Shown: positions 23,276 through 35,699, counted from the first letter of the stretch. The stretch: DNA of 64,000 nt from Simmondsia chinensis (GCA_018398585.1 JAGTTD010000019.1:10563838-10627837); one strand, 5' to 3'. A program made the numbers and translations. Notes: generated by a model not told the origin, from the sequence alone.

Positions 23276-24923
23276 TTTTATGTTGAGACCAAAAGTCACA
23301 CCCAAAAAAAATTGACACATGGTCCTAAGAGCTACAATGAAGGGATGACATGTACTGCAATGATAGAGTGACGCCTGGCTCTGAGTCACCGCACGCGTCT
23401 TACCCCTAGAGGCCCCCTCTAGAAGCCGACCGAGCAATAAACGACTACACGGGAACACAATTCAGGTGGACGACAACTTGACACTCAGAACCCGAAGGAC
23501 CCATGACGAACAGTACCCTTTCTGAGGGTCTCGAGCGTGACCAACGTCAAGTAGTACCCTTTCCGAGGGTCTCGAGGATGACCCATGTCGAAAAGTGCCC
23601 TTTCCGAGGGTTCCGGACATATCCCATGTCGAACAGTGCCCTTTCCGAGGGTTTCGGACTTGTCCCATGGCAACGGTGCCTTTCCCGAGGGTTCCAGACA
23701 TGTCCCATGCTGAACGGTGCCTTCCCGAGGGTTCCGGACATGTCCCATGTCGAACGGTGCCTTCCCGAGGGTTCCGGACATGTCCCATGCCGAACGGTGC
23801 TTTCCCTAGGGTTCCAGACATGTCCCATGCCGAACGGTGCCTTTCCCGAGGGTTCCAGACATGTCCCATGCCGAACGGTGCCTTTCCCGAGGGTTCCGGA
23901 CATGTCCCATGCCGAACGGTGCCTTTTCCGAGGGTTCCGTACGTATCCCATGTCGAACAGTGCCTTTTCCAAGGGTTCCGGACATGTCCCATGCGGAACG
24001 GTGCCCTTTCCCAAGACTTCGGGCGTGGCCCTTGCCGAGGAGTGCCCTTTCCGAAGGCTATAAACATGGCCCTTGCCAAGGAGTGCCCTTTCCGAAGACT
24101 TCGGACATAGCTCTTGCCGAGGAGTGCCATTTCCGAAGGCTCCTGAAATTGCTCTTGCTGAAGAGTGCCTTTTCGAAGGTTCCGGACACCTCATCGGACA
24201 TGCCTAACGGCTCCGGATACAGCTCCGGACTCATCTTCTGACACAGCTTCCTCCGGATACCTCACTGGACATGCCTAACGACTCCAGATACAGCTACGAA
24301 CACCTTTTCGGATACAGTTTCCTCCGGACACCTCACCAGACATGCCTAATGGCCCCGGATAGAGGTCTGGACACCTCTTCAGATACAGTTTTCTCCGGAC
24401 ACCTCACCGGACACGCCTAAAGGCTCCAGATATAGCTCCGAACACATCTTCAGATACAGTTTCCTACGAACGCATCACCGGAGACTCCTAACGGCTCCGT
24501 ATACAGCTCCGGACACGTCTTCGGACACAGTTTCCCTCGAACACCTCACCGGACATGCCTAAAGGCTCCGAATATAGCTCCGGACACATCTTCGAACACG
24601 ACCCCGGACACTGCTAGAGGCACCGGATACAGCTCCGGACACCTCTTCGGACATGGTTTTCTCCGGACACCTAACCATACACGCCTAACAGCGTCGGATA
24701 CAATTTCTGACACCTCTTCGGACACGGTATCCTCTAGAAACCTCAACGAACATGGCACCAAAGGCTCCGGGTGCAGCCTCGGACGCATCATCGGAACCGG
24801 TTTCCTTCGAACACCCCTCCGAACATTCCTTCAGGGGCCCCGGACTCGTTTTTCCATCCGCCGGACCTCCGAGGACCCACAGGACACCTCTCCGGAAGCT
24901 CGTTCTCCGAAGCCCAAATTTTC

Positions 24924-24931
24924 TATAAATA
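24924..24931 (+). promoter_or_regulatory. TATA box in the 5' LTR
   Basis: TATAAATA followed by GGGG. The identical box occurs at 33772-33779 in the other LTR. Transcription would start about 30 bases downstream, near 24955. Confidence 0.7.
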
Positions 24932-25470
24932 GGGGCCTAACCCCCCTCAATTGCCATCATCCCATCCACAACCTAACCCAACTCAACCAATCTATCTAAC
25001 TCCACCCATCCAGCCACTCAGACACCCACACTCTCTCTTCTCACCAATCTCACAGTTCTCTCTCTGTCTCTCTACTCGAGACACGCCCCCGTGAGGGCTG
25101 AAGCCGAGACGCCTCAGAATGCCGGGACCCGACCAACTCGTGTTAACACCGTCGCCAACACCTTGAGCCGTAGGCCACCTTGGAGATCACGGCATGCAGC
25201 GCCCCCGCCACCCGACTTTCCCTCTCTACACGGTATATCTTTTCTCTCTTTTGCCGTCTTAGCTCACCCCGATTTACACCATATATCGTACTCAACTCAA
25301 GCAAGGTATGTTTTCATATTTACTGTTTATTCTCACATTTTATGGGATAAACCCCGGCTTAAGAATCAGAGGGGTTCCCCACAGGCCACACCTGCGAGTC
25401 CCTGCTGTAACAGTTACTTATTTCCTGTTTATTATCGTTACTTCTCGAACATATGCCAATTTAAGAATCG

Positions 25471-25507
25471 GAGGGGTCCCCCACGGGCGTAGCCTGTGGG
25501 TCCCTCT
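25471..25507 (+). other. Conserved R/U5 hairpin
   Basis: CCCACGGGC-GTA-GCCTGTGGG forms a 9-bp stem (one G-U pair) inside flanking GAGGG and CCCTC that can extend it. A weaker copy lies at 25369-25406. Related copies are at 34190-34228 and 34293-34330, and on the minus strand at 8157-8195 and 15717-15755 in a different element. Confidence 0.6.
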
Positions 25508-25804
25508 GACCAGTTCACTCGTCTCGCAGGTCAAGACAGGTGCCGGCCCCACTGCCCTCTAAAGAAGACTCACTCACCTTCATACTCACCTTCACTTTTG
25601 GGCATCCTCATGAGCTCCCCCCCGGGACTCGGCCGTAGGACCTCGAGAGTAGCGGGACACCCCTAGTTTTTCTTATATTTTCTTGTACATCTTTAAAAAT
25701 TCCTATAATAAAACCATTAATTAATAATAAAACTTAATACAAGATAAAGAGCTTGTATTATCGCCCTCCATTAAAGAACCCATATTATTGTTACCCGAAA
25801 CAAT

Positions 25805-25820
25805 TGGCTCCGTCTGCGGG
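25805..25820 (+). other. Primer binding site of the large pol-less element
   Basis: TGGCTCCGTCTGCGGG starts two bases past the LTR. It is the same type of site as at 7447-7462, with GCGCC changed to GCTCC. Confidence 0.72.
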
Positions 25821-26024
25821 AAATGGAAAGTTTCCTCCAAATCACTCCAAACTGGTACACCCTACCAATTTACTTGTGCAAAAAAATAAATAAATAAATA
25901 AATAACGGATTAAAAAAATAATATAAAATGTATAAAAAGAAAAAAACATAAATTAAAAAAAGAAAAAAAAGTTAAAAATTAAATAAATAAAAAATAAATT
26001 AATATATATATATATATTAAAAAA

Positions 26025-26920
26025 AAGGGACATGCAAACCGCATGCATGTCCCAAAGTCGAAGCCCCTCGAAGAACGACCCAAAGTGGGCCCGAGACTCG
26101 GAAAAACAGCGAAAATTCCCTCTCTCTCCCTCTGCCTCTCCAATACAGCCCAAAAAAAAAGAACACAAACGAGACATGCAAACCTCGTGCATGTCCCCAA
26201 GTTGAAAGCCCATCGAAGAACGGCCCAAAACGGGTCCGAAACCCGAAAGCACTTTCCCAAGGGAAGTGCCAGGGACAAGTGACTACTTTTCCCAAAAGAA
26301 TGAGTCTGTTTTGTCTCTACAAATGCCAAAGTAAGAAAAAAAGAAAAAAAAAAGTACCTTATAATCAAGCTCACCCGCAACCCAAGCTCAAATAACTAAA
26401 AACCGAGTCAAAAGCGAGCCAAAAAGGGGAGAGGGGGACGAAAAAGAGAGAGAGTGAGAGAGGGGACTTGAGAATACTAAAGCATCATGATGTTGATGGG
26501 AAACAATTCGTCCCATAAAAAAAATTAGATTTAAAAAATAAATAAATAATCCAAAAAATGAAAAAGAATTGGAATAAAAAATAAATAAAAAAATTTTAAC
26601 ATGCAAACATCATGCATGTCCTCGGGGTCGAACTCCCTTCGAAATAAAAAAAAGGAAAAAATTTCACATGCAAACGTCATGCATGTCCTCGGGGTCAAAC
26701 TTCCTTTAAAAAAAAAAATTTTTTCCCACATGCAAACGCCTTGTATGTCCCCGAAACCGAGTCCCCCTTGGAAAAACTCGAAAAACGACCCTATTCGGGT
26801 CAAAAATCCAAGAACACTTTCTCTCTCCTACTCACCCCTGCTCAGCCCGGTTCAAAAAAAATAAAAAAATAAAAAATTTTCACAGGTCAACGTCATAAAT
26901 GTCCTCTAAGTCAAACTCTT
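26025..26920 (+). repeat. Dispersed hairpin units in the leader (ACATGCAAAC...GCATGTCC)
   Basis: At least six copies occur near 26028, 26175, 26599, 26667, 26728 and 26880. The best copy has arms GGGACATGC and GCATGTCCC around a 9-base loop. They lie downstream of the primer site, between AT-rich spacers. The role is unknown. Confidence 0.6.
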
Positions 26921-28130
26921 ATCAAAAAACGGCCCAAAACAGTTCGAAAACTCGAAAGCACATCCCCAAGGAAAGTGCCCGGGACAAGATGCAATCTCCA
27001 CAAAAACGAGTTCATTTCAACTCTAAAACGGAAAACTAAGGGAAAACATGCCTTAGGACCGAGCTCACCCGAAACCCGAGCTTAAACCACCGCGAAGCAA
27101 ATCAAAAACCGAGCCAAAAAGAGGGAAAAAAAAAAAAACAGAGAGAGAGAGACAGTAAGAGAGGGCGAGAGAAAGAGAGAGACGGGGGGAGGTGACTTGT
27201 AGAAGGGGGAGTGTCATCATGGTTGATGGGACACATCTAGTCCCATCAACCAAAAAATGGTAGGAAAAGCAACCACGGCCAAACGTTTTTCAAACGACCA
27301 TCACTTATAAAACGCAATAAATCAAAAACAAATAGGGCGAGGAAAAATGACACATAATAAAATAAAATAAAACCGACTAACCCAAGCAATGACCAAATAC
27401 CACAATGGCTACCCGAAAAAAGGGGCCCCAAACCCGTACGGGGTCTTGCCCCGATCTACACATTTCACCTAAGAATCCATCAACGACAAATTACCCGTCT
27501 TTACAAGCAAGAGGAAACTACCCGATGTCAAGGGTATCAAATACAGGACATTCGCCCCGATTTACGGACCAACAATAGGGTTGCAGACTCGGGTCATCCC
27601 TCAGGGGGAAGCTTTTTGACTCACCATATTTTCTTTTGTGTAAGTGTGAAGATCGCAGGTAGGCTTTCAGGTCCCGTCATCTCATATGTATCCCAAGTAC
27701 CATTGCATAAAGTCGTAAGCCCTGTCCAAGGCAGGCGAGAAGCCAACGCTTGAAGCCGTAAGCCCCGTCGAGGCAGGCAAAAGTAATGAACATATAAATA
27801 AAAATACATGATAAAAAACATATAACGCACGACCAAAAAATCTAACCCTAAAGAAAAATCAGGAAAAACGAAGATGAAGTATAAACACAGCAAAAATTAA
27901 ATGAAAATACTATAATCTTTAAATACACTCGAAAAATAAATCCAGCAGGGGGAAGGCAGGCCTTGCCAAAAGGCCCACCAAAAACGATTGGCATAAACCC
28001 CAAGACAACAAGGATAGGCCATAGCGAGCCAACCTCGCCAGTCTTGCCCACGATCCACTAAGTCTGTAAGCGGGTACGCTATAAGCCCAGTAGGCTTCTA
28101 TCCGCTTAAGGCACTGGGGCAGGCCTGTGT
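26920..28130. other. Non-coding interior, no recognised feature
   Basis: Purine-rich and A-rich stretches with no ORF of recognisable homology. A short duplicated motif AAGCC.TAAGCCCCGTC occurs around 27710-27780 and again near 29785. Confidence 0.5.
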
Positions 28131-29240
28131 TGGGTGATCAAACCCGCTAAACTCTCCCACGGCCCCTTAAAAGCCCACGGGGATGCCTGTGGCAAACTAA
28201 GCCTACTAGACCGCTCTTGGAAAATCATGCATGTTAGTCCAAGGCCCCTTAAGCCCGTGGTCCGCCCACAGCACTCAAAGCCCTTCGGTCAATCCACGGC
28301 AAACCAAGTCCATCAGTCTCACCCACGGCAAAATATGTGCTCTTTCGAAGCGGGTATGACAGAACTAGCTCGGATAAAAAACAAAGGCCATCGGTCTATC
28401 CATGGCAAACAAAGTTCATCGGCCTCACCCACGGAAAAATATTTGCTCTTCCGAAGCAGGCATGATAGAACTAGCTCAATTAAAAAACAAAGCCCGTCGA
28501 TCTATCCATGGCAAACAAAGCCCATTGGTCTATCCACGGCAAAAAAAGTCCGTCAGACTCACCCGCGGCTAAAATATGTGCCGTACCGAATGCCGGCATA
28601 CCAGAACTAGCTTGGTTATTTTGCGCACCCCGATCCCGTAAGCCCTCTTTAGGCTGGGTGACGCGCGCCTCCTCGTAAGCCCTCTTTAGGCCATGGAACG
28701 CGCCATAACGTAAGTCAACAAATCCGGAAGTGGCAGGGCTCGTAAGTCCTATTCAGGCCAAGTAATGCGCAACCTCCTAAGTCTTCATTCGGGTTTAGGG
28801 AAGTGTCATAATGTAAGCCCGTAGATTCATCCACGGCAGGTAAAACCTATGGATCCTTCCGCGGCAAACCGCTACCTTCTGAGTCCTACTTAGGCCAAGG
28901 GACGCGTCATAACATAAGTCCGTAGATCCGTCTACGGCAGGTAAATCCTGTGGATCCGTCCGTGGCAAACTGCTACCTCCCAAGTCCTCCTTAGGCCGAG
29001 GGACGTGCCAAAATGTAAGCCTGTGGATCTGTCTGCTACAGGCTAAAGTCCGTGGATGTGTCCGCTGCAACAGACCCTAAGTCCATGGATCCGTCTATAG
29101 CAAGCTAAAGCCCTTAGATCCGTCCACGGCAATAGACCTTAAGTCCGTAGATCCGTCTACGACAGGCCAAAGTCTGTAGACCGTAAATCAATAGATCCGT
29201 CTACGACAAGCCGGTCCGCCCACGGCAAGCTAACCCATTT
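28130..29240 (+). repeat. Irregular repeats with CCACGGCA and CCGTAGATCCGTCTACGG stem-loops
   Basis: From 28150 to 28600, units containing ATCCACGGCAAACAAAGCCC recur about seven times. From 28650 to 29240, units with CCGTAGATCCGTCTACGGCA recur about ten times. This second motif is a palindrome with 7-bp arms and a 4-base loop. Open frames crossing this part are products of repetition. Confidence 0.6.
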
Positions 29241-29915
29241 TTGACAGGTAACGCACCAATACTCACAAACAGGAGCCTGCTTGAAGCGGAGAAGACACGC
29301 AAGCTGTAAGCCCACTCAAGGTAGGCAGGAAGTCGACGTGTGAAGTCACACGCCTCCTTGAGACGAGAAAAATAGCAATACAAGGCTTGCAACTATGCTA
29401 GCCAACACAAGCTAAGGGCTAGCGCCCGACAATGCAAGTCGAGACCCAGCATGCGGCAACAAAAGCAGAAGGCCCATAATGGAAACAATGCAAATCAAGA
29501 GCCCTCACGGAGTAACGCAAGCTGAAAGCTCGCACTCGACAACGCAAGCCAGAAGCACGCCAAGGGTAACACAAGTCACGGGCCCATAAAGGACGAGGTG
29601 GAATACCGACCCGCGGGACGATAAGCATCCTCAAGGCAGGACAAACACCCATACTTGGTCAAAATCAAGAAGAAGGACGAAGAGAAGCAAAGAAGCGGAT
29701 GGTGATTGCATTAATCAAATAGCTCAAACACAACCATGCACAAAAAGAGAAAGCGTCAAACAAGAGCTGGAAGCCCACACCAACTGTTGAAGCCATGAGC
29801 CCCGTCCGAAGCAGACAAGACGTCGATACTTAAAGCCGTAAGCCCGCAAGAGGCAAGAGAGACGCCTGCACGAAAGACCGTAAAACTCTTTGAGACGGAT
29901 AAAACATAAAAATTT
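29240..29915. other. Non-coding interior
   Basis: Short CAAGC-rich repeats (GCAAGTC/CGCAAGC types) and a copy of AAGCC.TAAGCCC segments near 29840. No coding homology. Confidence 0.45.
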
Positions 29916-29916
29916 C

Positions 29917-31906
29917 TCAAAACTGGAGACCCACCAAGGAATCCTTCGAGAAAAATCCGTTTAAAGAGCTCCTCTTACCGTTAGCAACGGCACGAGCGAC
30001 TTGCTCCGGGACTTGAGAAATGATGGCATCTGCTCCGGAATATAAGAACCTTGCTCCCAACGTTGGACAGCTTGCTCCGCAACATGAGCGTGTGGCGTCG
30101 AGATGGCCGAGCGAAGCTCCCTCACCTCCCGCGCACTCCGCCTTCAACCGGAAACAACAAAACTCCAACTCATGTAGACGCACCCAACAGCTCGGGGTAA
30201 AGAGTCCCCCACCTGTAAGAACAAAGAAAGTAGGCCACGATACGAATATTGTCCCATGTGCTCCAACATACCGTGCTCGGGCTCGTCCATGAGACCACAA
30301 TCCAATCCACCATCACAGGCCATGATCAAGTATCGACATGAGATGCGAAACCCAGTAACATGAAATGCCGCTATACTCGTCAGGCATTGGGATCCAATAC
30401 TCAATGCTTCGGTAGGGAAACCAGATAGAAAAACCATTCCGGTCAAGAAGCAACCAGACCCTGAATAGAGAGCCGTTGAGCAGGACCAAACATAACGAAG
30501 TACCAAAAGTCGAAGGGCCATCCTAGCAAAACAGGCCTACATCTTCACACTCCACGATGCTTCGGTGGACTAGCAGTCAGAAAAAGGAGAATGCCGTCGT
30601 ACTTGTAGCCGAGTTCCAACGAACTACGTACGAGTAGTAGTAGCGAGAATGGATCAAGAGATAAGAGCCCCAGTCCGACATCAGGAAGATCATGTCGTCA
30701 ACACAAATAGGAACCTGAAAAAGCAAATTCGGCTCCCCATCTTAACACACCCTCGTAGACCCAGTTGTCCTCCCAGGCGAACACCTTATGGGAGTTCAAC
30801 CACTCTCCCCGGTCGGACTCCAAGGCGGAATCATAAACCAGCAAGTGCACCCGGAAGCTAAATGACTCGATCGAGCCCTAACACTCGATGATGGCTGTCA
30901 TAGGACACTGGGCCAACGGAGCCAAAATCCCTTCAGACAAAGAATCCAACGGAAGCTAGAAACCGGTGGCCGGATTGAAGATGGAGAGACATGGAGGACT
31001 ACCTGGGTCGAACTCACAGCACAGAACCAATCCCCCATTGCATCCAAGTATCTGTCGGTAACCAGAAAGAAACTCCACCAAAAACAGAGGAATCGCTTGG
31101 CCCATTGCCGGCGTACCCAGGAAGACAGAAATATCGTCCGGATCCACATAACACCGAGACTAGACCAACACACCATCGACGTATTGAGACAACGAGTGGG
31201 ATGCCCGGGCATTGATGAAGCAATGTGAGCTACTAAGTTCGGCAAACTCCCCCAAGGTCCGAAACATACTATTCGAATCCTCTTGCACCACAAGGCAGAT
31301 CTGAGATCCCCACCGCTTTCCCCCTCGGAACGAAAGGAGACGACGGTCTCCCTAGAACATGAAAGGCCCCCAGAATCCCTTTAAGATCTGGCTAGGAAGC
31401 AGGGCGCCTAACCTTGGGAAAGTGCACCCCAAGGCCTTCGAAGAGAGAAGGCGTGGGCTCCATCATGTTCGAGCCAGAACACCCCATAACCTCGGGAGCC
31501 GCCGCAACCCTCTCAAACTCCTGAGGGCCAGGAAGTTCCGAAACCTCCAACGGAAGGACAAACACCGGCGCTGCCCCATCATGAGCCGAGTCCAGAATCA
31601 GCACCTCGGATGAGCACAAGGTCGCTCCATAGCCCGAGAAGTGGATGAGTCACTCAACGGGACCGCCAACTCCTCGGATTCTTGAGGAAGGTTCCGCGGA
31701 ACCACAACAAGAGAAGCAAGCACAATCGGGGCCGGGGCCGGGGTAGGGCCCCACTCCACCGAGAAAGCTAGCAGAGCAAGCATGCTGGCCACATCAACAC
31801 TCACTTGCTCATCCACTGAGGAAGACACAAAAAAGGAGCTAAGATAAAGTAAAAGGGAGGAACAAAAAGAGGAACCACCACAAACCAAGTCGAAAACGAG
31901 AATCAT
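29917..31906 (-). pseudogene. Degraded antisense coding remnant beside the 3' LTR
   Basis: Minus-strand open segments (31906-31598, 31293-30898, 30521-30144, 30300-29917) follow each other in different frames. The first has PTPAPAPIVLAS and EELAVPLSDSS, which resembles PPAPIVQAS in the Tat antisense ORF at 109-648. Near 30130-30000 a helical Glu/Arg/Gln-rich segment (VRELRSAIS...EQAVQRWEQ) looks like the end of a coiled coil. Acceptor-like polypyrimidine-CAG sites occur near 30210 and 30720. The position, strand and composition fit a decayed antisense ORF. Homology is suggestive only. Confidence 0.35.
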
Positions 31907-31915
31907 TTGCGAACT

Positions 31916-31929
31916 GGCGGGGGACTAAC
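31916..31929 (+). other. Polypurine tract of the large pol-less element
   Basis: GGCGGGGGACTAAC lies directly before the LTR start TGTTGAGAC. Confidence 0.75.
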
Positions 31930-34625
31930 TGTTGAGACAAAAATCACACCCAAAAAAAAAATCGACACGTGGCCCTAAGAGCTGCACCGGAGGGATGACA
32001 CGTACCGCGATGATAGAGTGATGCATGGCACCTAGGCACTGCACGCATATCACCCGAAGAGGCGCCCACCAGAAGCCGACTGAGTGATAAACGACTACAC
32101 GGCATCACAACTCAGGTGGACGACGACTCGACACTTAGAACCCGAAGGACCCATGATGAACAGTACCCTTTTCGAGTGTCCCGAGCATGACCTGTGTCAA
32201 GTAGTACCCTTTCCGAGGGTCCTAGGCGTGACCCATGTCGAGTAGTACCCTTTTTGAGGGTTCCGGAAAAATCCCATGTGGAACAGTGCCTTTTCCGAGG
32301 GTTCCGGACATGTCCCATGCCGAACAATGCCTTTTCTGAGGGTTCCGGACATGTCCCATGCCGAACAGTGCCTTTCCGAGGGCTCCGGACATATCTCATG
32401 CCGAGCAGTGCCTTTCTCGATGGTTTCGGACATGTCCCATGCCGAGCAGTGCCGTTCTCAAGGGTTCCGGACATGTCCCATGCCGAACGGTGCCTTACCC
32501 TAGGATTTAGGACGTGTCCCATGCCGAACGGTGCCTTTTCCGAGGGTTCCAGGCATGTCCCATGCCGAACGGTGCCTTTTCCGAGGGTTACGGACATTTC
32601 CCTTGTCGAACGGTTCATTTTCCGAGGGTTCCGGACATGTCCCATGTCAAACGATGCCTTTCCCAAGGGCTCCGAGCATGTCCCATGCCAAATGGTGCCT
32701 TTTTCGAGGGTTCCATACATGTCCTATGCCGAACGGTGCCTTTTCCGGGGGTTCTGGACATATCCCATGTCGAACAGCGCCTTTTCCGAGGGTTCTGAAC
32801 ATGTCTCGTGCCGAACAGTGCCTTTTCCGAGGGTTCTGGACATGTCCCATGCTGAACGGCGCCCTTTCCAAAGGCTCCGGACATAGCCCTTGCAGAGGGG
32901 TGCCCTTGCCAAAGGCTCCAGACATGGCTTTTGCCGAGGAATACCCTTTCCGAAGGCTTCAGACATAGCCCTTGCCGAGGAGTGCCCTTTCCGAAGGGTC
33001 CGGACATAACTCTTGCCAAAAAGTGCCTTTTTGAAGGCTCCGGACAAGCCTAACAGCTCCGGATAAAGCTTCGGACTCATCTTCAGACACTGCTTCCTCC
33101 GGAAACCTCACCGGACACACCTAACGGCTCCGGATACATCTCTGGACACCTCTTCGGATATAATTTCCTCTGGACACCTCACCGGACACCCCTAATGGCT
33201 CCGGATACAGCTCCGGACACCTCTTCGAATAAAGTTTCCTCCGGACACCTAATCGGACGTGCCTAAAGGCTCCGGATACAGCTCCGGACACATCTTCGGA
33301 TACAGTTTCCTCCAGACACGCCTAATGGCTCCGTATACAGCTCCAGACACCTCTTCGGATGCCGTTTCCTCCCGACACCTCACCGGACACGCCTAAACTC
33401 TCGGGATACAGCTTCGGACGCATCTTCGGACACGGTTTTCTCCGGACATGTCCTTGGACACTGCTAGAGTCACCGTATACAGCTCCGGACACCTCTTCGG
33501 ACACGGTTTTCTCCGGACAGTCACCGGACATGCCTAACAACGTCGGATACAGTTTCGGACACCTTTTCAGACACTGTTTCGTCCGGACACCTCAACGGAC
33601 ATGACAACAAATGCTCCGGGTGCAGCCCCGAACACATCATCGGGCCCGATTTCCTCTTGACACCCCTCTGAGCATGCCTTCCGATGCCCTAGACGAATTT
33701 TTCGTCCGCCAGACCTTTGAGGACCCACTGGACCCCTCTCCGGAAGCCCGTTCTACGGAGCCCAATTTTTCTATAAATAGGGGCCTAGCCCCCCTCATTT
33801 GCCATCATCCAATACACATCCTAACCCAACTCAACCCATCTATCCAACTCCACCCATCCAACCACTCACGCACCCACACTCTCTCTCCTCACCCCTTTCG
33901 TGGTTCTCTCTCTTTCTCTACCCGAGACATGCCCCCGTGATGGCTGAAGCCGAGATGCCTCTGGATGCAAGGACCCGACCAAGCTCGTGTCAGCACCGTC
34001 GCCACCACCTTGAGCCGCAAGTCACCTATGAGATCACCGCATGCAACGCCCCTGCGGCTTGACTTTCCCTCTCTACACTGTGTATTCTTCCTCTCTTTAC
34101 ACCAGGTATCATGCTCAACTCAGGCAAGGTATGTAGTCATATTTATTGTTTATTGTCACATTTTCTTGGATAAACCTCGGCTTAAGCATCGGTGGGGTCC
34201 CCCACGGGCAGCGCCTGCGGGTCCCTGCCGTAACATTTACTTATACCCTGTTTATTATCGTCATTTCTCGCACATGTGCTGATTTAAGCATCGGAGGAGT
34301 CTTCCACGAGCGAAGCCTGTGGGTCCCTCTAACCAATTCGCTCGTCTCGCAGGTCAAGACAGGTGCCGGCCCCGCTGCCCTCTAAAGAAGACTCACTCAC
34401 CTTCATACTCACCCTCACTCTTGAGCGTCCTCACAAGCCTCCCCCCGGGACTCAGCTGTGGGACCCCGAGAGTAGCGGGACCCCCTTGTTTTTTCTTATA
34501 TTTTCTTGTACCCCTTTAAAAATTCTTGTAATAAAATCATTAATTAATAATAAAGTTTAATAAAAGATAAAGGGCCTGTATTATCACCCTCTATTAAAGA
34601 ACCCCTATTACTGTTACCCGAAACA
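31930..34625 (+). repeat. 3' LTR of the large pol-less element
   Basis: It is 2696 bp long, begins TGTTGAGACAAAAATCAC and ends CCCGAAACA. The 40-bp array runs from about 32155 to 33045, clearly longer than in the 5' LTR. The TCCGGA-rich array follows to about 33690. The TATA box is at 33772-33779, and two R/U5 hairpin copies are at 34190-34228 and 34293-34330. Confidence 0.9.
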
Positions 34626-34630
34626 TTTTA

Positions 34631-35690
34631 TATAGAGAGTTATCCCTCTGCTTAATAAAAAAAATGTCATTTCACGTTCTCAGGAGAAGGAAAAGAAAAC
34701 GAAAAACCTTATTTTCTTATAAAATTCATAAAAAAAAAAAAAAAAAACTTTTTATGTATTGTCTTTGAAGACATTGAGATTTAGAAAGTTTTCTTTGGAA
34801 ATTGGACACATACTTAATAGTTCGTATCTTGGCATTACAGTAATATATTAAGTTTTGAATTTTTTAGTAATAATAATTGATATTTCACAAATGGAAATTA
34901 TGAATAAGATAAACCACACTAGATCCATGTATACGTATTTTTTCGATAATTAGAACAATAACTCTCATTATAAAATCGGTACACTTGTTGACACAGAGCC
35001 TGAAAAGTTTATGTATGCATATTAAAAGATAAAGATAACAAAACAAACCTAATTAAATGACGATGACCAAAGTTTTTAGCTTGACCAAGATCTATGATTT
35101 TTGGTACTTAATTATATGTTTATCTATTATGGTAAGACACATATACATAGCCTTTTGACCAACAAATAATATACATAGCTTCTGTTAGGTCAAATAGAAG
35201 GTCTAATGTCACGATACCTATTTTCCTTTTCAAAATTAAAGTTGATCTCCCCATTAATATAAAGTTGACAAATGGGAAAACACATTGGCAGATCTAGAAT
35301 TTTTATTAAGAAGGAATTTGGTTACAAATTTTATATTTAGGGTATTAAAGGTAAATTTATATATATATAGCAAAAAAGGTGTCGGGCGCAGTTCTTCTGG
35401 CACGATGCTCATTTTAAAAAATTCCCTATATGCATTAATATATATATATATTTGATTAGTATGGAGAGGATAATATACTCAAGGAAATACGTAATGCTTT
35501 TCCATATAAGTAATAGAAATAAAACGAAAATACAAGAGCATCTAGGTGGAGGCTTAATTGCGCACCATGAACAGAGTCAGGCACATGTTGCCCCTTGCTT
35601 TGATGATAGTCTGAAAACAAGCTGGATTTATATGGGTGAAAGACTAAGTGTATTAGTACAAATATAGATCTATTGGCGGTATTGTCTTCC
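34631..35690. other. AT-rich stretch without genes
   Basis: Short A-runs and TA repeats (for example 35440-35452). ORFs near 35452-35707 show no clear homology on the plus strand. Confidence 0.5.
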
Positions 35691-35699
35691 ATGCGCACC

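Larger units (their letters stand above)
23281..25802 (+). repeat. 5' LTR of the large pol-less element
   Basis: It starts TGTTGAGACC and ends CCCGAAACA (2522 bp). U3 consists largely of two tandem arrays: about 16 units of roughly 40 bp (23500-24180, GGTGCCTTTCCCGAGGGTTC type) and about nine units of 60-75 bp (24180-24850, GCTCCGGATACAGCTCCGGA type). A TATA box TATAAATA lies at 24924-24931. Downstream are two copies of an R/U5 hairpin segment (25369-25406 and 25471-25507). Confidence 0.9.
23281..34625 (+). mobile_element. Large pol-less LTR retrotransposon (LARD-like) with repeat-filled LTRs
   Basis: Long LTRs at 23281-25802 and 31930-34625 are flanked by the 5-bp duplication TTTTA (23276-23280 and 34626-34630). 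A primer site follows the first LTR, and a polypurine tract GGCGGGGGACTAAC precedes the second. The orientation is plus. The 6.1 kb interior holds no gag-pol homology. It has several families of short inverted-repeat units and a degraded coiled-coil-like coding remnant on the opposite strand beside the 3' LTR. The primer site, the polypurine tract and the antisense remnant suggest descent from, or dependence on, a Tat-type element. Confidence 0.88.

Noticed and set aside
23462..24241. Overlapping long ORFs on both strands (up to 222 codons)
   Set aside because: They are read-through products of the 40-bp tandem repeat in the LTR. They have no domain, and similar frames occur in the other LTR at 32112-33019.
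28134..28610. 158-codon plus-strand ORF
   Set aside because: It crosses the CCACGGCA-type repeats, its codons follow the repeat pattern, and no homology is seen.
30960..31020. F-box-like segment (SIFNPATGF) on the minus strand
   Set aside because: It is a single short match in a broken frame. There is no F-box or kelch pattern around it, and the transposon context is a better explanation.
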